Below are positions 17,908 through 25,964 of a stretch of DNA of 51,780 bases, piece by piece. Source of the DNA: Lachnospiraceae bacterium (GTDB lineage Bacteria; Bacillota; Clostridia; Lachnospirales; Lachnospiraceae). Position numbers and translations under genes: made by a program. The stretch is from contig VSNJ01000009.1 in NCBI GenBank assembly GCA_009774235.1, forward strand, positions 1-51,780, in the 5' to 3' direction. The notes under the pieces were generated by a model. That model was not told the DNA's origin. It did no database searches and saw nothing but the letters and a program-made list of their open reading frames with translations. How positions within the stretch are numbered: position 1 is the stretch's first letter; each line of letters starts with the position of its first letter.

Positions 17908-18873
17908 ATGATACGTATGCGCAGGCTGCGGGCTAGCAGTAATTTAAGAAGTCTTGTAAGGGAAACAGTAGTTACAAAAGATGACCTGGTATATCCTGTT
18001 TTTATTAAAGAAGGAAAAGATATTAAAGAACCAGTTGCTTCAATGCCTGGAATTTACCAGTATTCTGCTGACAGGTTCAATGAAGAACTGGACAGGGTGG
18101 TAAATGCAGGTATTAAAGCAATTCTTGTCTTTGGAATACCTTCACATAAAGATGAGTTTGGAAGTGAAGCATATAATGATAATGGTGTTACACAAAATAT
18201 AATAAGGGAAATTAAAAAGAAAGTACCAGATATTATTGTTATAGCAGATGTATGTCTGTGCGAATACACTTCACATGGGCACTGCGGAATTATATGCGGG
18301 CATGAGATATTAAATGATGAAACACTGGAACCACTTGCAAAAATGTCTGTAAGCCTTGCAAAAGCAGGTGCAGATATAATTGCTCCGTCTGATATGATGG
18401 ATGGGCGGATTGCTTATATAAGAAAGGTACTTGACAGCAATGGTTATAAAAATACACCAATAATGGCATATAGTGCAAAGTTTGCATCAGGATATTATTC
18501 TCCATTCAGGGATGCTGCACAGTCTGAGCCTTCATTTGGTGACAGGAAAACATACCAGATGGACCCTGCTAACGGGCGTGAAGCTGTAAGGGAATGTGAG
18601 AATGATATTGCAGAAGGTGCAGATATAATAATGGTAAAACCTGCACTTGCATATCTTGATGTAATTAAAGAAGTTTCAAATTTTACTAATTACCCTTTAG
18701 CAGCTTACAATGTAAGTGGTGAGTATTCAATGGTAAAAGCAGCAGCTTTAAACGGCTGGATTGATGAGAAAAGGGTTGTAATGGAGAACTTAACTTCAAT
18801 TAAAAGGGCAGGTGCAGGCATAATAATAACTTATCATGCAATAGATGCAGCACACTGGCTTAAGGAGGATTAA
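17908..18873 (+). CDS. hemB: Delta-aminolevulinic acid dehydratase (porphobilinogen synthase)
   Basis: Condenses two 5-aminolevulinates to porphobilinogen. Visible motifs: MRRLRAS start, the three-cysteine zinc site in VCLCEYTSHGHCG, PSDMMDGRI, the Schiff-base lysines in MVKPALAYLD and GEYSMVKAA. 321 residues. The Cys pattern marks a zinc-dependent, not Mg-only, enzyme. One base separates its stop from hemL's start codon. Confidence 0.95.
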   Translation: MIRMRRLRASSNLRSLVRETVVTKDDLVYPVFIKEGKDIKEPVASMPGIYQYSADRFNEELDRVVNAGIKAILVFGIPSHKDEFGSEAYNDNGVTQNIIREIKKKVPDIIVIADVCLCEYTSHGHCGIICGHEILNDETLEPLAKMSVSLAKAGADIIAPSDMMDGRIAYIRKVLDSNGYKNTPIMAYSAKFASGYYSPFRDAAQSEPSFGDRKTYQMDPANGREAVRECENDIAEGADIIMVKPALAYLDVIKEVSNFTNYPLAAYNVSGEYSMVKAAALNGWIDEKRVVMENLTSIKRAGAGIIITYHAIDAAHWLKED

Positions 18874-18874
18874 A

Positions 18875-20152
18875 ATGGCTGGCAGAAAATCAGAAGTTTT
18901 ATTTGGAAATTCGCAGGAATTAATGCCAGGGGGTGTGAACAGTCCAGTCCGTGCATTCCGTGCAGTACACCAGAACCCTGTATTTATAGAAAAAGCAAAA
19001 GGCTCAAAAATTTATGATGTGGATGGCAATGTTTATATTGACTATGTGTGTTCATGGGGTCCAGGCATACTTGGCCATGCAGAGGAACATGTGGTAGATG
19101 CAGTAAAAGCAGCATGTGAAAACGGGCTTACATTTGGTGCACCTACAGAGAAAGAATATATAATTGCAAAGCTTGTACAGGAATTTATGCCTTCTATAGA
19201 GATGTTACGTCTTGTAAATTCCGGGACAGAAGCAGCTATGAGCGCAATAAGGGCAGCAAGGGGATTTACAGAAAGGGATAAAATAATAAAATTCAGGGGA
19301 TGTTATCATGGACATTCAGACGGTCTTCTGGTAAAAGCAGGTTCAGGGGCACTTACACAGTCAGTACCAGATAGTCTTGGAGTTCCACAAGGTTATACAG
19401 AAAGTACATTAGTTGCAGAATACAATGATATTACATCAGTAGAAAAGCTTTTTGAAGAGTCTGGAAATGAAATAGCGGCAGTAATTGTAGAGCCAGTTGC
19501 AGCTAATATGGGGGTAGTACCGCCTGCCAGGGATTTTTTAAATAAATTAAGGAATATAACCAATAAGCATAATTCACTTCTTATATTTGACGAAGTAATA
19601 ACAGGATTCAGGCTTGCGCCTGGTGGTGCACAGGAGTATTATGACATAGTGCCAGACATTACGGTACTTGGAAAGATTGTTGGAGGCGGGATGCCGCTTG
19701 CAGCATATGGAGGGCGTAAAGATATTATGGAAGTAGTAGCGCCACTTGGTGGTGTTTACCAGGCAGGTACATTGTCAGGAAATCCAGTGGCTGTAACAGC
19801 AGGGATAGAAACTTTAAAGATTTTAGGAAAGAATAAGGAAATTTATAATAAAATAGAAAAAAATACTACAAAACTGAGAAATGTGATGGAAAATACATTT
19901 GGAAACAGTGTATGCGTAAACCAGGCTGGTTCACTTATGTCTGTATTTTTTACATGCCAGAAAGTTATAGATTATTCTACAGCTGTAACAAGTGATACAG
20001 AAAAATATGCAAAATATTTCTGCTATATGCTGGAAAATGGAGTATATATTGCACCATCACAGTTTGAGGCAATGTTTATATCAGCAGCCCATACAGATGA
20101 AGATATAGAAATTACATGTGATATTATAAGAAAGACGGCAGAATTATTATAA
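18875..20152 (+). CDS. hemL: Glutamate-1-semialdehyde 2,1-aminomutase
   Basis: A PLP enzyme converting glutamate-1-semialdehyde to 5-aminolevulinate, the step after HemA. Motifs: PGGVNSPVRAF, VNSGTEAAMSAIR, GCYHGHSDG, FDEVITGFR, and the PLP lysine in LGKIVGGGMPLAAYGG. ATG 18875 follows AAGGAGG by six bases. 425 residues. Its gene order places it last in the operon, although its reaction is second. Gln codons are 9 CAG to 1 CAA by my count, the resident pattern of this chromosome. Confidence 0.95.
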   Translation: MAGRKSEVLFGNSQELMPGGVNSPVRAFRAVHQNPVFIEKAKGSKIYDVDGNVYIDYVCSWGPGILGHAEEHVVDAVKAACENGLTFGAPTEKEYIIAKLVQEFMPSIEMLRLVNSGTEAAMSAIRAARGFTERDKIIKFRGCYHGHSDGLLVKAGSGALTQSVPDSLGVPQGYTESTLVAEYNDITSVEKLFEESGNEIAAVIVEPVAANMGVVPPARDFLNKLRNITNKHNSLLIFDEVITGFRLAPGGAQEYYDIVPDITVLGKIVGGGMPLAAYGGRKDIMEVVAPLGGVYQAGTLSGNPVAVTAGIETLKILGKNKEIYNKIEKNTTKLRNVMENTFGNSVCVNQAGSLMSVFFTCQKVIDYSTAVTSDTEKYAKYFCYMLENGVYIAPSQFEAMFISAAHTDEDIEITCDIIRKTAELL

Positions 20153-20162
20153 AATAACATAA

Positions 20163-20189
20163 CCCCTGGCAGGGATTTCCTTCCAGGGG
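20163..20189. terminator. Probable terminator between convergent genes
   Basis: CCCCTGG (20163-20169) pairs with CCAGGGG (20183-20189), with weak inner pairing. It lies between the convergent hemL and coiled-coil genes. No long T-run follows on either strand. Confidence 0.5.
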
Positions 20190-20213
20190 ATGTTTGCCAG
20201 TATTTTATAAAAA

Positions 20214-21242
20214 TCAGATACTCATATCTACTTTAGAACCTTTAAGGTCTTCCATTATAAGACCTAATTCTTCAACAAGCTTTTCTATTTCTCTTTCTAT
20301 CTTTGTAGTATCATTTGTGCCGTTGGAGTTTTGGTCTATAATTTCCTGCATATCAGATGTATCCATTGAAGGCTGGTCTGGAACACGTATTTCAGAACCT
20401 GCTGCTTCAGCAGCATTTTGTTTAGCCTGTTCAATCTGCTTCTCAAGTTCAAGTTTATCTTTCTTGCGTTCTGCTTCTTTTGTTTCCTCTTCTTCTTTCT
20501 TCTCAGCCTTTTCTTCTGCTTTCTCTTTAGCCTCTTCCATTTTCTCATCAATATGGTCTTTGGCTTCAGCATAAAGGTCACCAACCAGCTCTTTATTAGC
20601 GGCTTCCATAATTTCATCAGCCTGTTTTGTTGAATCAACCATAGGATGTTTTTTAAGGCGTTCAATCTGCATGTCAGCTAGTGAACCTGATATTGACTTA
20701 AATGCAGACTCTTTCTGTGAAGCAAGCCGTTGGTATACTTCTTCCTGTCCATCAAGTTCCAGCATATCTTTCTGGTAATTAGTAAGACCGTTTTCATGTA
20801 TTGTAGCAAGACGTTCTTTTTCTTCATCAGACAGTTTTCCACCAGAAGTTTCTTTTCTAAGAAGTTCCAGGTCTTTATGCTCCTGGGACTCTTCTGTTAC
20901 ATTATAATCTCCCATAAGCTTTTCACGTTGTTCCTGTATTTCTTTAATAGATTTCTTGTTTTCCAGTGTTTCCTGTTTAAGCTGTTCCTGTTGGGCACGC
21001 ATTTCATCCATACTGCCATCTATCTTCTGCTCTGATGCGAAAGTATCAGAAACAATTTTCATGGCACGCTTTTGTGCAAGCTTCCTCTTAAGTTCAATAT
21101 TATTATTGTTCTGAAGGTTAAAGCTGCCAGCAAATATACTTTTGCCACCTTTTGCTTCTTTATTATCCTGGCCGTTTTTTATAGTATTTTCATTATTGGC
21201 GAATAAACCATTCTTGTTAGCTGCCAAAATTGATATTCCCAT
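20214..21242 (-). CDS. Hypothetical coiled-coil protein
   Basis: A 342-residue soluble protein with no signal peptide or membrane segment. The first 45 residues are Asn/Gly-rich and low in structure. From about 60 to 125 and 220-280 it is strongly coiled-coil, with runs of Glu/Lys (EEAKEKAEEKAEKKEEEE). The C-terminal 60 residues again form a helix (KIEREIEKLVEELGLI). It is alone in its orientation until the galactosidase gene. Related proteins seem frequent in Lachnospiraceae, but I know of no function. It shares composition, not clear homology, with the product at 34726. Confidence 0.75.
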   Translation of the reverse strand: MGISILAANKNGLFANNENTIKNGQDNKEAKGGKSIFAGSFNLQNNNNIELKRKLAQKRAMKIVSDTFASEQKIDGSMDEMRAQQEQLKQETLENKKSIKEIQEQREKLMGDYNVTEESQEHKDLELLRKETSGGKLSDEEKERLATIHENGLTNYQKDMLELDGQEEVYQRLASQKESAFKSISGSLADMQIERLKKHPMVDSTKQADEIMEAANKELVGDLYAEAKDHIDEKMEEAKEKAEEKAEKKEEEETKEAERKKDKLELEKQIEQAKQNAAEAAGSEIRVPDQPSMDTSDMQEIIDQNSNGTNDTTKIEREIEKLVEELGLIMEDLKGSKVDMSI

Positions 21243-21346
21243 AAGACTACACTCCTTTCCATATATTTTTGTTATAATAACCTGGCAATCACATTATTTA
21301 TATCGGCAGAAAGTATAACAGTGTTAATTAGTAAAAGCATAGTTAA

Positions 21347-21372
21347 AGCCCTGTAACATATGGTACAGGGCT
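21347..21372 (-). terminator. Probable terminator of the alpha-galactosidase gene
   Basis: AGCCCTGTA (21347-21355) and TACAGGGCT (21364-21372) form a perfect 9-bp stem 120 bases beyond the galactosidase stop, read leftward. The T-run is short. Confidence 0.5.
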
Positions 21373-21495
21373 CTGGAAAATAATATACTGGACCTGGATT
21401 TTATTTCCTATAGGCAACATATAATTTATTAATACCAGTTAATAGAAAGAAAAGGGGGTTCCTCATCTTATTGCTTGTGTTGTGTATTCTTTGGT

Positions 21496-22767
21496 TTACA
21501 TAGAAGCTTGTGTTATATAGTAAGCCTTAGTACCATGTTTATTAAGCTTTACATTTATTGTACTAGTATTAGACAGTTTTTCGCCACTCCATAGTTCCAG
21601 TACATCTGCATTATTATATATTTCAACATCACTAAGGTTTATATTAATATTACTATTATTGTTGCCAGTATTAAATACAGCAATATATAATCCTCCTTCT
21701 GTGCTGGCACTGGTCCATAAAATATGTTCTGTACCATCTAGTTCTTTTCTCCATACCTGGTGGGAGTGGCGTGAATTTCTGTGCATTTTAAGGATTTCTT
21801 CGTTAGTTATAAGGCTCATTGTAAAGTCATCAAAGCCTGTCATTTCGCCGCCTATCATAAGAGGAGAACGGAAGATACCCCATAATGTGAGCATTGTAAT
21901 CTGTTCATCTTTAGTAAACTTTGTACGGTCTGACTTATCGTAATCCTGGCGTATAGGGCCTATAGGGAGCATATCTGCGTCTGGCCAGTGTCCTGCACCA
22001 GTATGTGTGCACCACTGTTCTGCACGTGAAAACATATTGTAAAGTGCGTCCCAGTCATCCCAGAAATCATCTGTTATACGCCACATATTAGAAACCTGTT
22101 TATAAAGTTCTGCTTTTTCAAGCAGTGCAGGTCCTGGTGAAAGGCTTAAGACCATATCCCTGCCACAGTTTCTAAGAGAATTGCTTAGAAGAATAAGTTC
22201 TGTTTCTTCATGTGGCAGTTCCCTTGCTATATCGTCACATTTTATAAAGTCAGTACCCCATGATGCATATAATTCAAATATGCTTTCATAATATTCTTTT
22301 GCACCTTCTTTTGAAGGGTCAACACCATACATATCTGTATTCCATGCGCATATACTTGACATTTTGGCTATGTTACGTGCTGTTTTCTCTGTTCCTTTAA
22401 TTTTTGTATTGTTATGTACTGCCTGGCGTGGTATTCCACGCATAATATGTATACCGAATTTAAGCCCAAGTGAGTGTATATATGCTGCTAGTTCCGTAAA
22501 TCCTTTGCCACCAGCTGATGAAGGGAAGCGGTTTTCTGCGGGTATAAGTCTTGAGTATTCATCCATGCAAAGCCCAGTAAAGTTGTTGTATTCATGACTG
22601 GAAGCGGAAGGTTCATACCACTGGATATCAACAACAATATATTCCCACCCATATTTTTTAAGGTGTTTTGCCATAAAGTCTGCATTTTTCTTTACAGTAT
22701 CTTCATCTACAGCTGCTCCATAGCAATCCCAGCTGTTCCAGCCAAGAGGTGCCACAAAATTGTCCAT
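21496..22767 (-). CDS. Alpha-galactosidase, glycoside hydrolase family 27
   Basis: Removes terminal alpha-linked galactose from oligosaccharides such as melibiose or raffinose by a retaining mechanism. 423 residues: the family start LGWNSWDCYG (8-17), the VVDIQWYEP strand, the catalytic nucleophile D178 in FIKCDD, and acid/base D233 in RITDDF. A C-terminal antiparallel beta domain occupies about 340-420. No signal peptide, so it acts on imported sugars. Start 22767 has GGAGGAG upstream; an ATG four codons earlier overlaps that site. No sugar transporter or regulator is adjacent. Confidence 0.92.
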   Translation of the reverse strand: MDNFVAPLGWNSWDCYGAAVDEDTVKKNADFMAKHLKKYGWEYIVVDIQWYEPSASSHEYNNFTGLCMDEYSRLIPAENRFPSSAGGKGFTELAAYIHSLGLKFGIHIMRGIPRQAVHNNTKIKGTEKTARNIAKMSSICAWNTDMYGVDPSKEGAKEYYESIFELYASWGTDFIKCDDIARELPHEETELILLSNSLRNCGRDMVLSLSPGPALLEKAELYKQVSNMWRITDDFWDDWDALYNMFSRAEQWCTHTGAGHWPDADMLPIGPIRQDYDKSDRTKFTKDEQITMLTLWGIFRSPLMIGGEMTGFDDFTMSLITNEEILKMHRNSRHSHQVWRKELDGTEHILWTSASTEGGLYIAVFNTGNNNSNININLSDVEIYNNADVLELWSGEKLSNTSTINVKLNKHGTKAYYITQASM

Positions 22768-23113
22768 AATCTCCTCCATTCCTGCGCCATAAGGCGCATA
22801 TGTTTTTTTAAACTGGTATTTTAGATAAATTTAAAATATTTTTGAAAAATATATATGTAGTATATTATATCCGGTATCTCGTAAAAATCAAGAATAATTA
22901 TTTTTAAGTCACGTATATTTCATAAATTCTTATGGTAAAAATTATAAATATTAAGATAGTTCCAGGTTGTCTTTTAATTATACAGATAGCAATATAACAC
23001 AAGGTGCATGTCCTTGTGGAAACTACTGTATACTGTGGACCTGTATATTTAGACCATACACATACACAAAATATAAGATAACTGGAAATTGTATTATGTA
23101 TAACCTGCTGTGC
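22768..23113. other. Intergenic AT-rich region upstream of the galactosidase
   Basis: No convincing gene. It must hold the leftward promoter of the galactosidase gene. A 7-bp hairpin (CACAAGG 22998-23004 with CCTTGTG 23012-23018) is the only clear structure. A minus-strand reading frame at 22904-23155 is rich in Cys, Tyr and Ile and has no ribosome binding site. Confidence 0.35.
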
Positions 23114-23142
23114 TTGTAACAAAACATGAATATTGTTATAAT
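23114..23142 (+). promoter_or_regulatory. Predicted sigma-A promoter
   Basis: TTGTAA (23114-23119) and a perfect TATAAT (23137-23142) separated by 17 bases. It would start a transcript near 23150 carrying the small reading frame at 23176 and probably the hydrolase gene. Confidence 0.55.
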
Positions 23143-23175
23143 AAAGTAAAAACAACAGGGTGTTTAATAAGTTGG

Positions 23176-23331
23176 GTGATAAGGAGACATAAGTGGTTAC
23201 GTGTATTACCTGGTAAGCTGGAAGAACAGGGTTTAATAGAATTGCTTGATGTATTAAGATATTTAAAAGGTAAGATAGAAAATGAAGTATTGGAAATACT
23301 CAGACGTAGAAACAATAACCAGGATAATTAA
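23176..23331 (+). CDS. Possible small basic protein
   Basis: A 51-codon frame from GTG 23176, downstream of a good promoter. The product is basic and amphipathic (LPGKLEEQGLIELLDVL and NEVLEILRRR look like real helices). The reading frame stays open further upstream, but the promoter lies inside that part. The nearest purine-rich site (GGGTG) is about 12 bases away, so the start is weak. It could be a genuine small protein or a chance frame in the leader of the hydrolase. Confidence 0.3.
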   Translation: MIRRHKWLRVLPGKLEEQGLIELLDVLRYLKGKIENEVLEILRRRNNNQDN

Positions 23332-23405
23332 ACAGACAGGCATATATATAAAATGTTTGTTCTATGTAATGTAATTTATATAGATGCTGGGAATGGAGGC
23401 ATGGT

Positions 23406-24311
23406 ATGAAGAAAATAATATTAAAAGCAAAGGATAATTATAAATTAAATTTGCATATTTTTGAAACAGCCAGTAAAAGCACCAAAGGTTATATACAGGT
23501 TATACATGGAATGGAAGAACACCAGGAACGTTATAAGAATTTTGCAGAGATTTTAAATAAAGCAGGATATACAGTTATTACATCAGATATGAGGGGACAT
23601 GGTGTTAATGCACCAGAACTTGGTTTTTTTAGTGAAGAGAATGGTTATAAGTATCTTCTTTCAGACCAGAAAAGAATTACAAAATATATAAAAAGAAAGT
23701 TTGAAACTGGCAAGGTAATAATATTTGCACATTCAATGGGGACTATTATTGCACGTAACCTTATGCAAAGCCAGTCATGGGATTATGAAAAGGTAATCAT
23801 GTCAGGCTTTCCATGCAGTCCAGGCAGGATAGCACTTGATTTTGGTATTATTCTTACACAAATTGTAAAGAAGGTAAAAGGGGCAAGGTATTACTCTGAA
23901 TTTATACAAAATATATCAGTAGGAAGTTTTAATAAAAAGATAAAAAATCCGGGAACATCACTTGACTGGATTAGCATAAACAAAGAAAATATTGATATAT
24001 ATGTTAAAGACCCATATTGTGGGCATGGGTTTAAAGTATCAGCATTTAATGATTTGTTCCATTTGTCTAAAAATATGGAAGAAATATGGAGGTATAAAAA
24101 TGTAAACCAGGAATTGCCTGTACTTGCATTAAGAGGAGAAGAAGATGTATCAACAGGACTTGAAAAGGGGAGCAATAAAAGTATAAAAACTTTGGAATTA
24201 GCAGGATTTGGCAATATAACACAAATAGTTTACCCTGATATGCGCCATGAAATATTAAATGAAACAGGCAAAGAAAAGGTATATAATGATATTATAGGAT
24301 TTTTAGGTTAA
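23406..24311 (+). CDS. Alpha/beta hydrolase, lysophospholipase-like
   Basis: A 301-residue hydrolase of the Hydrolase_4 (serine aminopeptidase S33/monoglyceride lipase-like) group. Oxyanion loop QVIHGMEEHQERY at 31-43, nucleophile S110 in FAHSMG, a candidate acid in LRGEEDVSTG, and the catalytic His in PDMRHEILNE near 281. No signal peptide, so it is intracellular. It probably cleaves a lipid or ester; the substrate is unknown. The SCP2-domain gene follows 95 bases later. Confidence 0.88.
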   Translation: MKKIILKAKDNYKLNLHIFETASKSTKGYIQVIHGMEEHQERYKNFAEILNKAGYTVITSDMRGHGVNAPELGFFSEENGYKYLLSDQKRITKYIKRKFETGKVIIFAHSMGTIIARNLMQSQSWDYEKVIMSGFPCSPGRIALDFGIILTQIVKKVKGARYYSEFIQNISVGSFNKKIKNPGTSLDWISINKENIDIYVKDPYCGHGFKVSAFNDLFHLSKNMEEIWRYKNVNQELPVLALRGEEDVSTGLEKGSNKSIKTLELAGFGNITQIVYPDMRHEILNETGKEKVYNDIIGFLG

Positions 24312-24406
24312 AAAACATTGAATTGTAAGCTGTATTAAATTATAATGTAATTATCTGGAAATATATAAAATAATTTAATTTTGGTTAAAGAAACGGAGGT
24401 AGTTTT

Positions 24407-24727
24407 ATGACATTTGATGAAATTTTTAATAAAGTAAAGGATATGTTTAAGGACACAGATGTAAGCCATATAACAGAACATCTTGCATACCAGTTTAATA
24501 TAACTGGTGAAGGTTCAGGATGTTTTTATGTTGAGGTAAAGGATGGCAAGTTAATTATTGAACCATATGAATATTATGACAGGGATGCAATATTTATATG
24601 CAAGGCAGATACATTATTTAATATTATTTCTGGAAAAACAGACCCTGTTGCAGCATATACAATTGGGCGGCTTAAAGTACAAGGAAGCATTGATAAGGCT
24701 TTGAAGTTGAAAAATTTTATTAAGTAA
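24407..24727 (+). CDS. SCP2 sterol-binding-domain protein
   Basis: A 106-residue single-domain protein of the SCP2 fold, which holds a hydrophobic ligand in a tunnel. The core pattern is visible: FNITGEGSGCFYVEVKDGKLIIEP, then FICKADTLFNIISGKTDPVAAYTIGRLKVQGSIDKALKL. In bacteria these bind lipids or fatty acyl groups. Being next to a lipase-like hydrolase suggests a shared lipid substrate, which is inference. A GGAGG site precedes the ATG. Confidence 0.88.
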   Translation: MTFDEIFNKVKDMFKDTDVSHITEHLAYQFNITGEGSGCFYVEVKDGKLIIEPYEYYDRDAIFICKADTLFNIISGKTDPVAAYTIGRLKVQGSIDKALKLKNFIK

Positions 24728-24759
24728 CCCTGGTATCCCATCCAAGTGCAATAAGTGCA

Positions 24760-24785
24760 AAGCCATGTTTCAAACATGGCTTTTG
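24760..24785 (+). terminator. Intrinsic terminator after the SCP2 gene
   Basis: AAGCCATGTT pairs with AACATGGCTT around a 3-base loop, followed by TTTT. Confidence 0.8.
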
Positions 24786-25252
24786 GGTGGTAAAAAGTAA
24801 TAAAGATAGTAACAGCTCTTGTAATATAAAGGACAGTATATGTAATTGGGAATAATCTTGGTATCTATGTTTTTCTGGTATATGTTGGCAAAATCCCTCT
24901 AGTTTATGTTTTATTATATTTAGTAAGAATATGGTATGGAGAACATTATTCTATATTATCATTAATGGAATACGTTTATAAATGAATATTTGAAAAGATG
25001 TTTGTAGATGTTTATTGTAACAGACTGTACAGTATTAACCAGAAATTAGCAGGAAAGGCATAGTATTATAATGCATCTTAATAAAAGAGTAATAAAGTTT
25101 ATAAAAAATTAATAAAAGAATATCTTAAGAAAAATTTATATGGATTTAATATTGACATACTGGTATAATTTGTAGTATGTGGGCAAATATTTTGCGGATA
25201 TACGCCTGGATACAATAAATTTTAATTTTAGCAGGCAGAATGGGGACATAAT
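24786..25252. other. Long leader and regulatory region of the VanRS-like operon
   Basis: No gene seen. The last 200 bases hold regulatory candidates: two identical 11-base copies of TTAATAAAAGA at 25078-25088 and 25109-25119, 31 bases apart (about three helical turns), and the promoter with a palindrome at 25155-25180. Confidence 0.45.
25155..25180 (+). promoter_or_regulatory. Extended -10 promoter inside an inverted repeat
   Basis: ACATACT (25155-25161) and AGTATGT (25174-25180) are perfect inverted repeats that enclose TGGTATAAT (25161-25169), an extended -10 element. Dyad symmetry over a promoter suggests an operator for the VanRS-like operon. Confidence 0.5.
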
Positions 25253-25963
25253 ATGAAACAACAAGTTATATCAGATAAAAAAATAGTAATCGTAGAAGAT
25301 GAAAAGGAGATTTTAGACTTATTAAATCTGTATCTTGGTAATGAAGGCTTTGAAGTAATTTCATTTTCATCCTCAGAAGGTGTTTTAGAATATATAAATG
25401 CAAATATAGTAGACCTTGCAATATTAGATGTGATGGTTCCAGGGACTGACGGGTTTACAATTTTAAGAAAGATAAGAGAGAGATGGTTTTTTCCTGTAAT
25501 AATGCTTACTGCTAAAATAGAAGAAACAGATAAAATACATGGCATTACACTAGGTGCAGACGATTATATTACTAAACCATTCCATCCGTTAGAAGTAGTT
25601 GCCAGGGTGAAAGCACAGTTAAGGCGTGCTGGTGCTTATAATACATCCCTTTCAAAGGAGGAGGAATATTATAATATACGTGGTCTTGAAGTATTTCCAG
25701 ACAGGCATAAAGTATTGCTTTATGGTGAAAATATTGAGCTTACGCCTATGGAGTTTTCTATATTGCTTTATTTATGCCAGCATATTAACCAGGCAGTTAC
25801 TTCAGAAGAATTATTTGAAAAGGTATGGGGTGAGAAATATCTTGGAAATAATAATACAGTATTTGCACATATTGCAAAACTTAGGGAGAAACTACATGAA
25901 AATGCAAGAAAACCTAAATTTATTAAAACTGTATGGGGAGTAGGTTACCGTATGGAGGAATAA
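25253..25963 (+). CDS. VanR-like OmpR-family response regulator
   Basis: 236 residues. Receiver domain with acidic E15-D16, phospho-acceptor D59 in ILDVMVPG, and the KPFHPLE segment; winged-helix output domain from about 135 (LTPMEFSILLYL, ending KTVWGVGYRMEE). The KPFHPLEVVARVKAQLRR stretch is typical of the VanR subfamily. It is followed after one base by its kinase. No D-Ala-D-Lac ligase or VanX genes are here, so glycopeptide resistance is not implied. The operon it heads suggests control of an envelope redox system. Confidence 0.92.
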   Translation: MKQQVISDKKIVIVEDEKEILDLLNLYLGNEGFEVISFSSSEGVLEYINANIVDLAILDVMVPGTDGFTILRKIRERWFFPVIMLTAKIEETDKIHGITLGADDYITKPFHPLEVVARVKAQLRRAGAYNTSLSKEEEYYNIRGLEVFPDRHKVLLYGENIELTPMEFSILLYLCQHINQAVTSEELFEKVWGEKYLGNNNTVFAHIAKLREKLHENARKPKFIKTVWGVGYRMEE

Positions 25964-25964
25964 A

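Noticed and set aside
20194..20574. A 126-codon Ser/Phe-rich frame opposite the coiled-coil gene
   Set aside because: Its composition is the complement of Glu/Lys codons; the minus-strand gene is far more credible.
22904..23155. An 83-codon minus-strand frame
   Set aside because: No ribosome binding site, Cys/Tyr/Ile-rich translation typical of non-coding AT-rich DNA.
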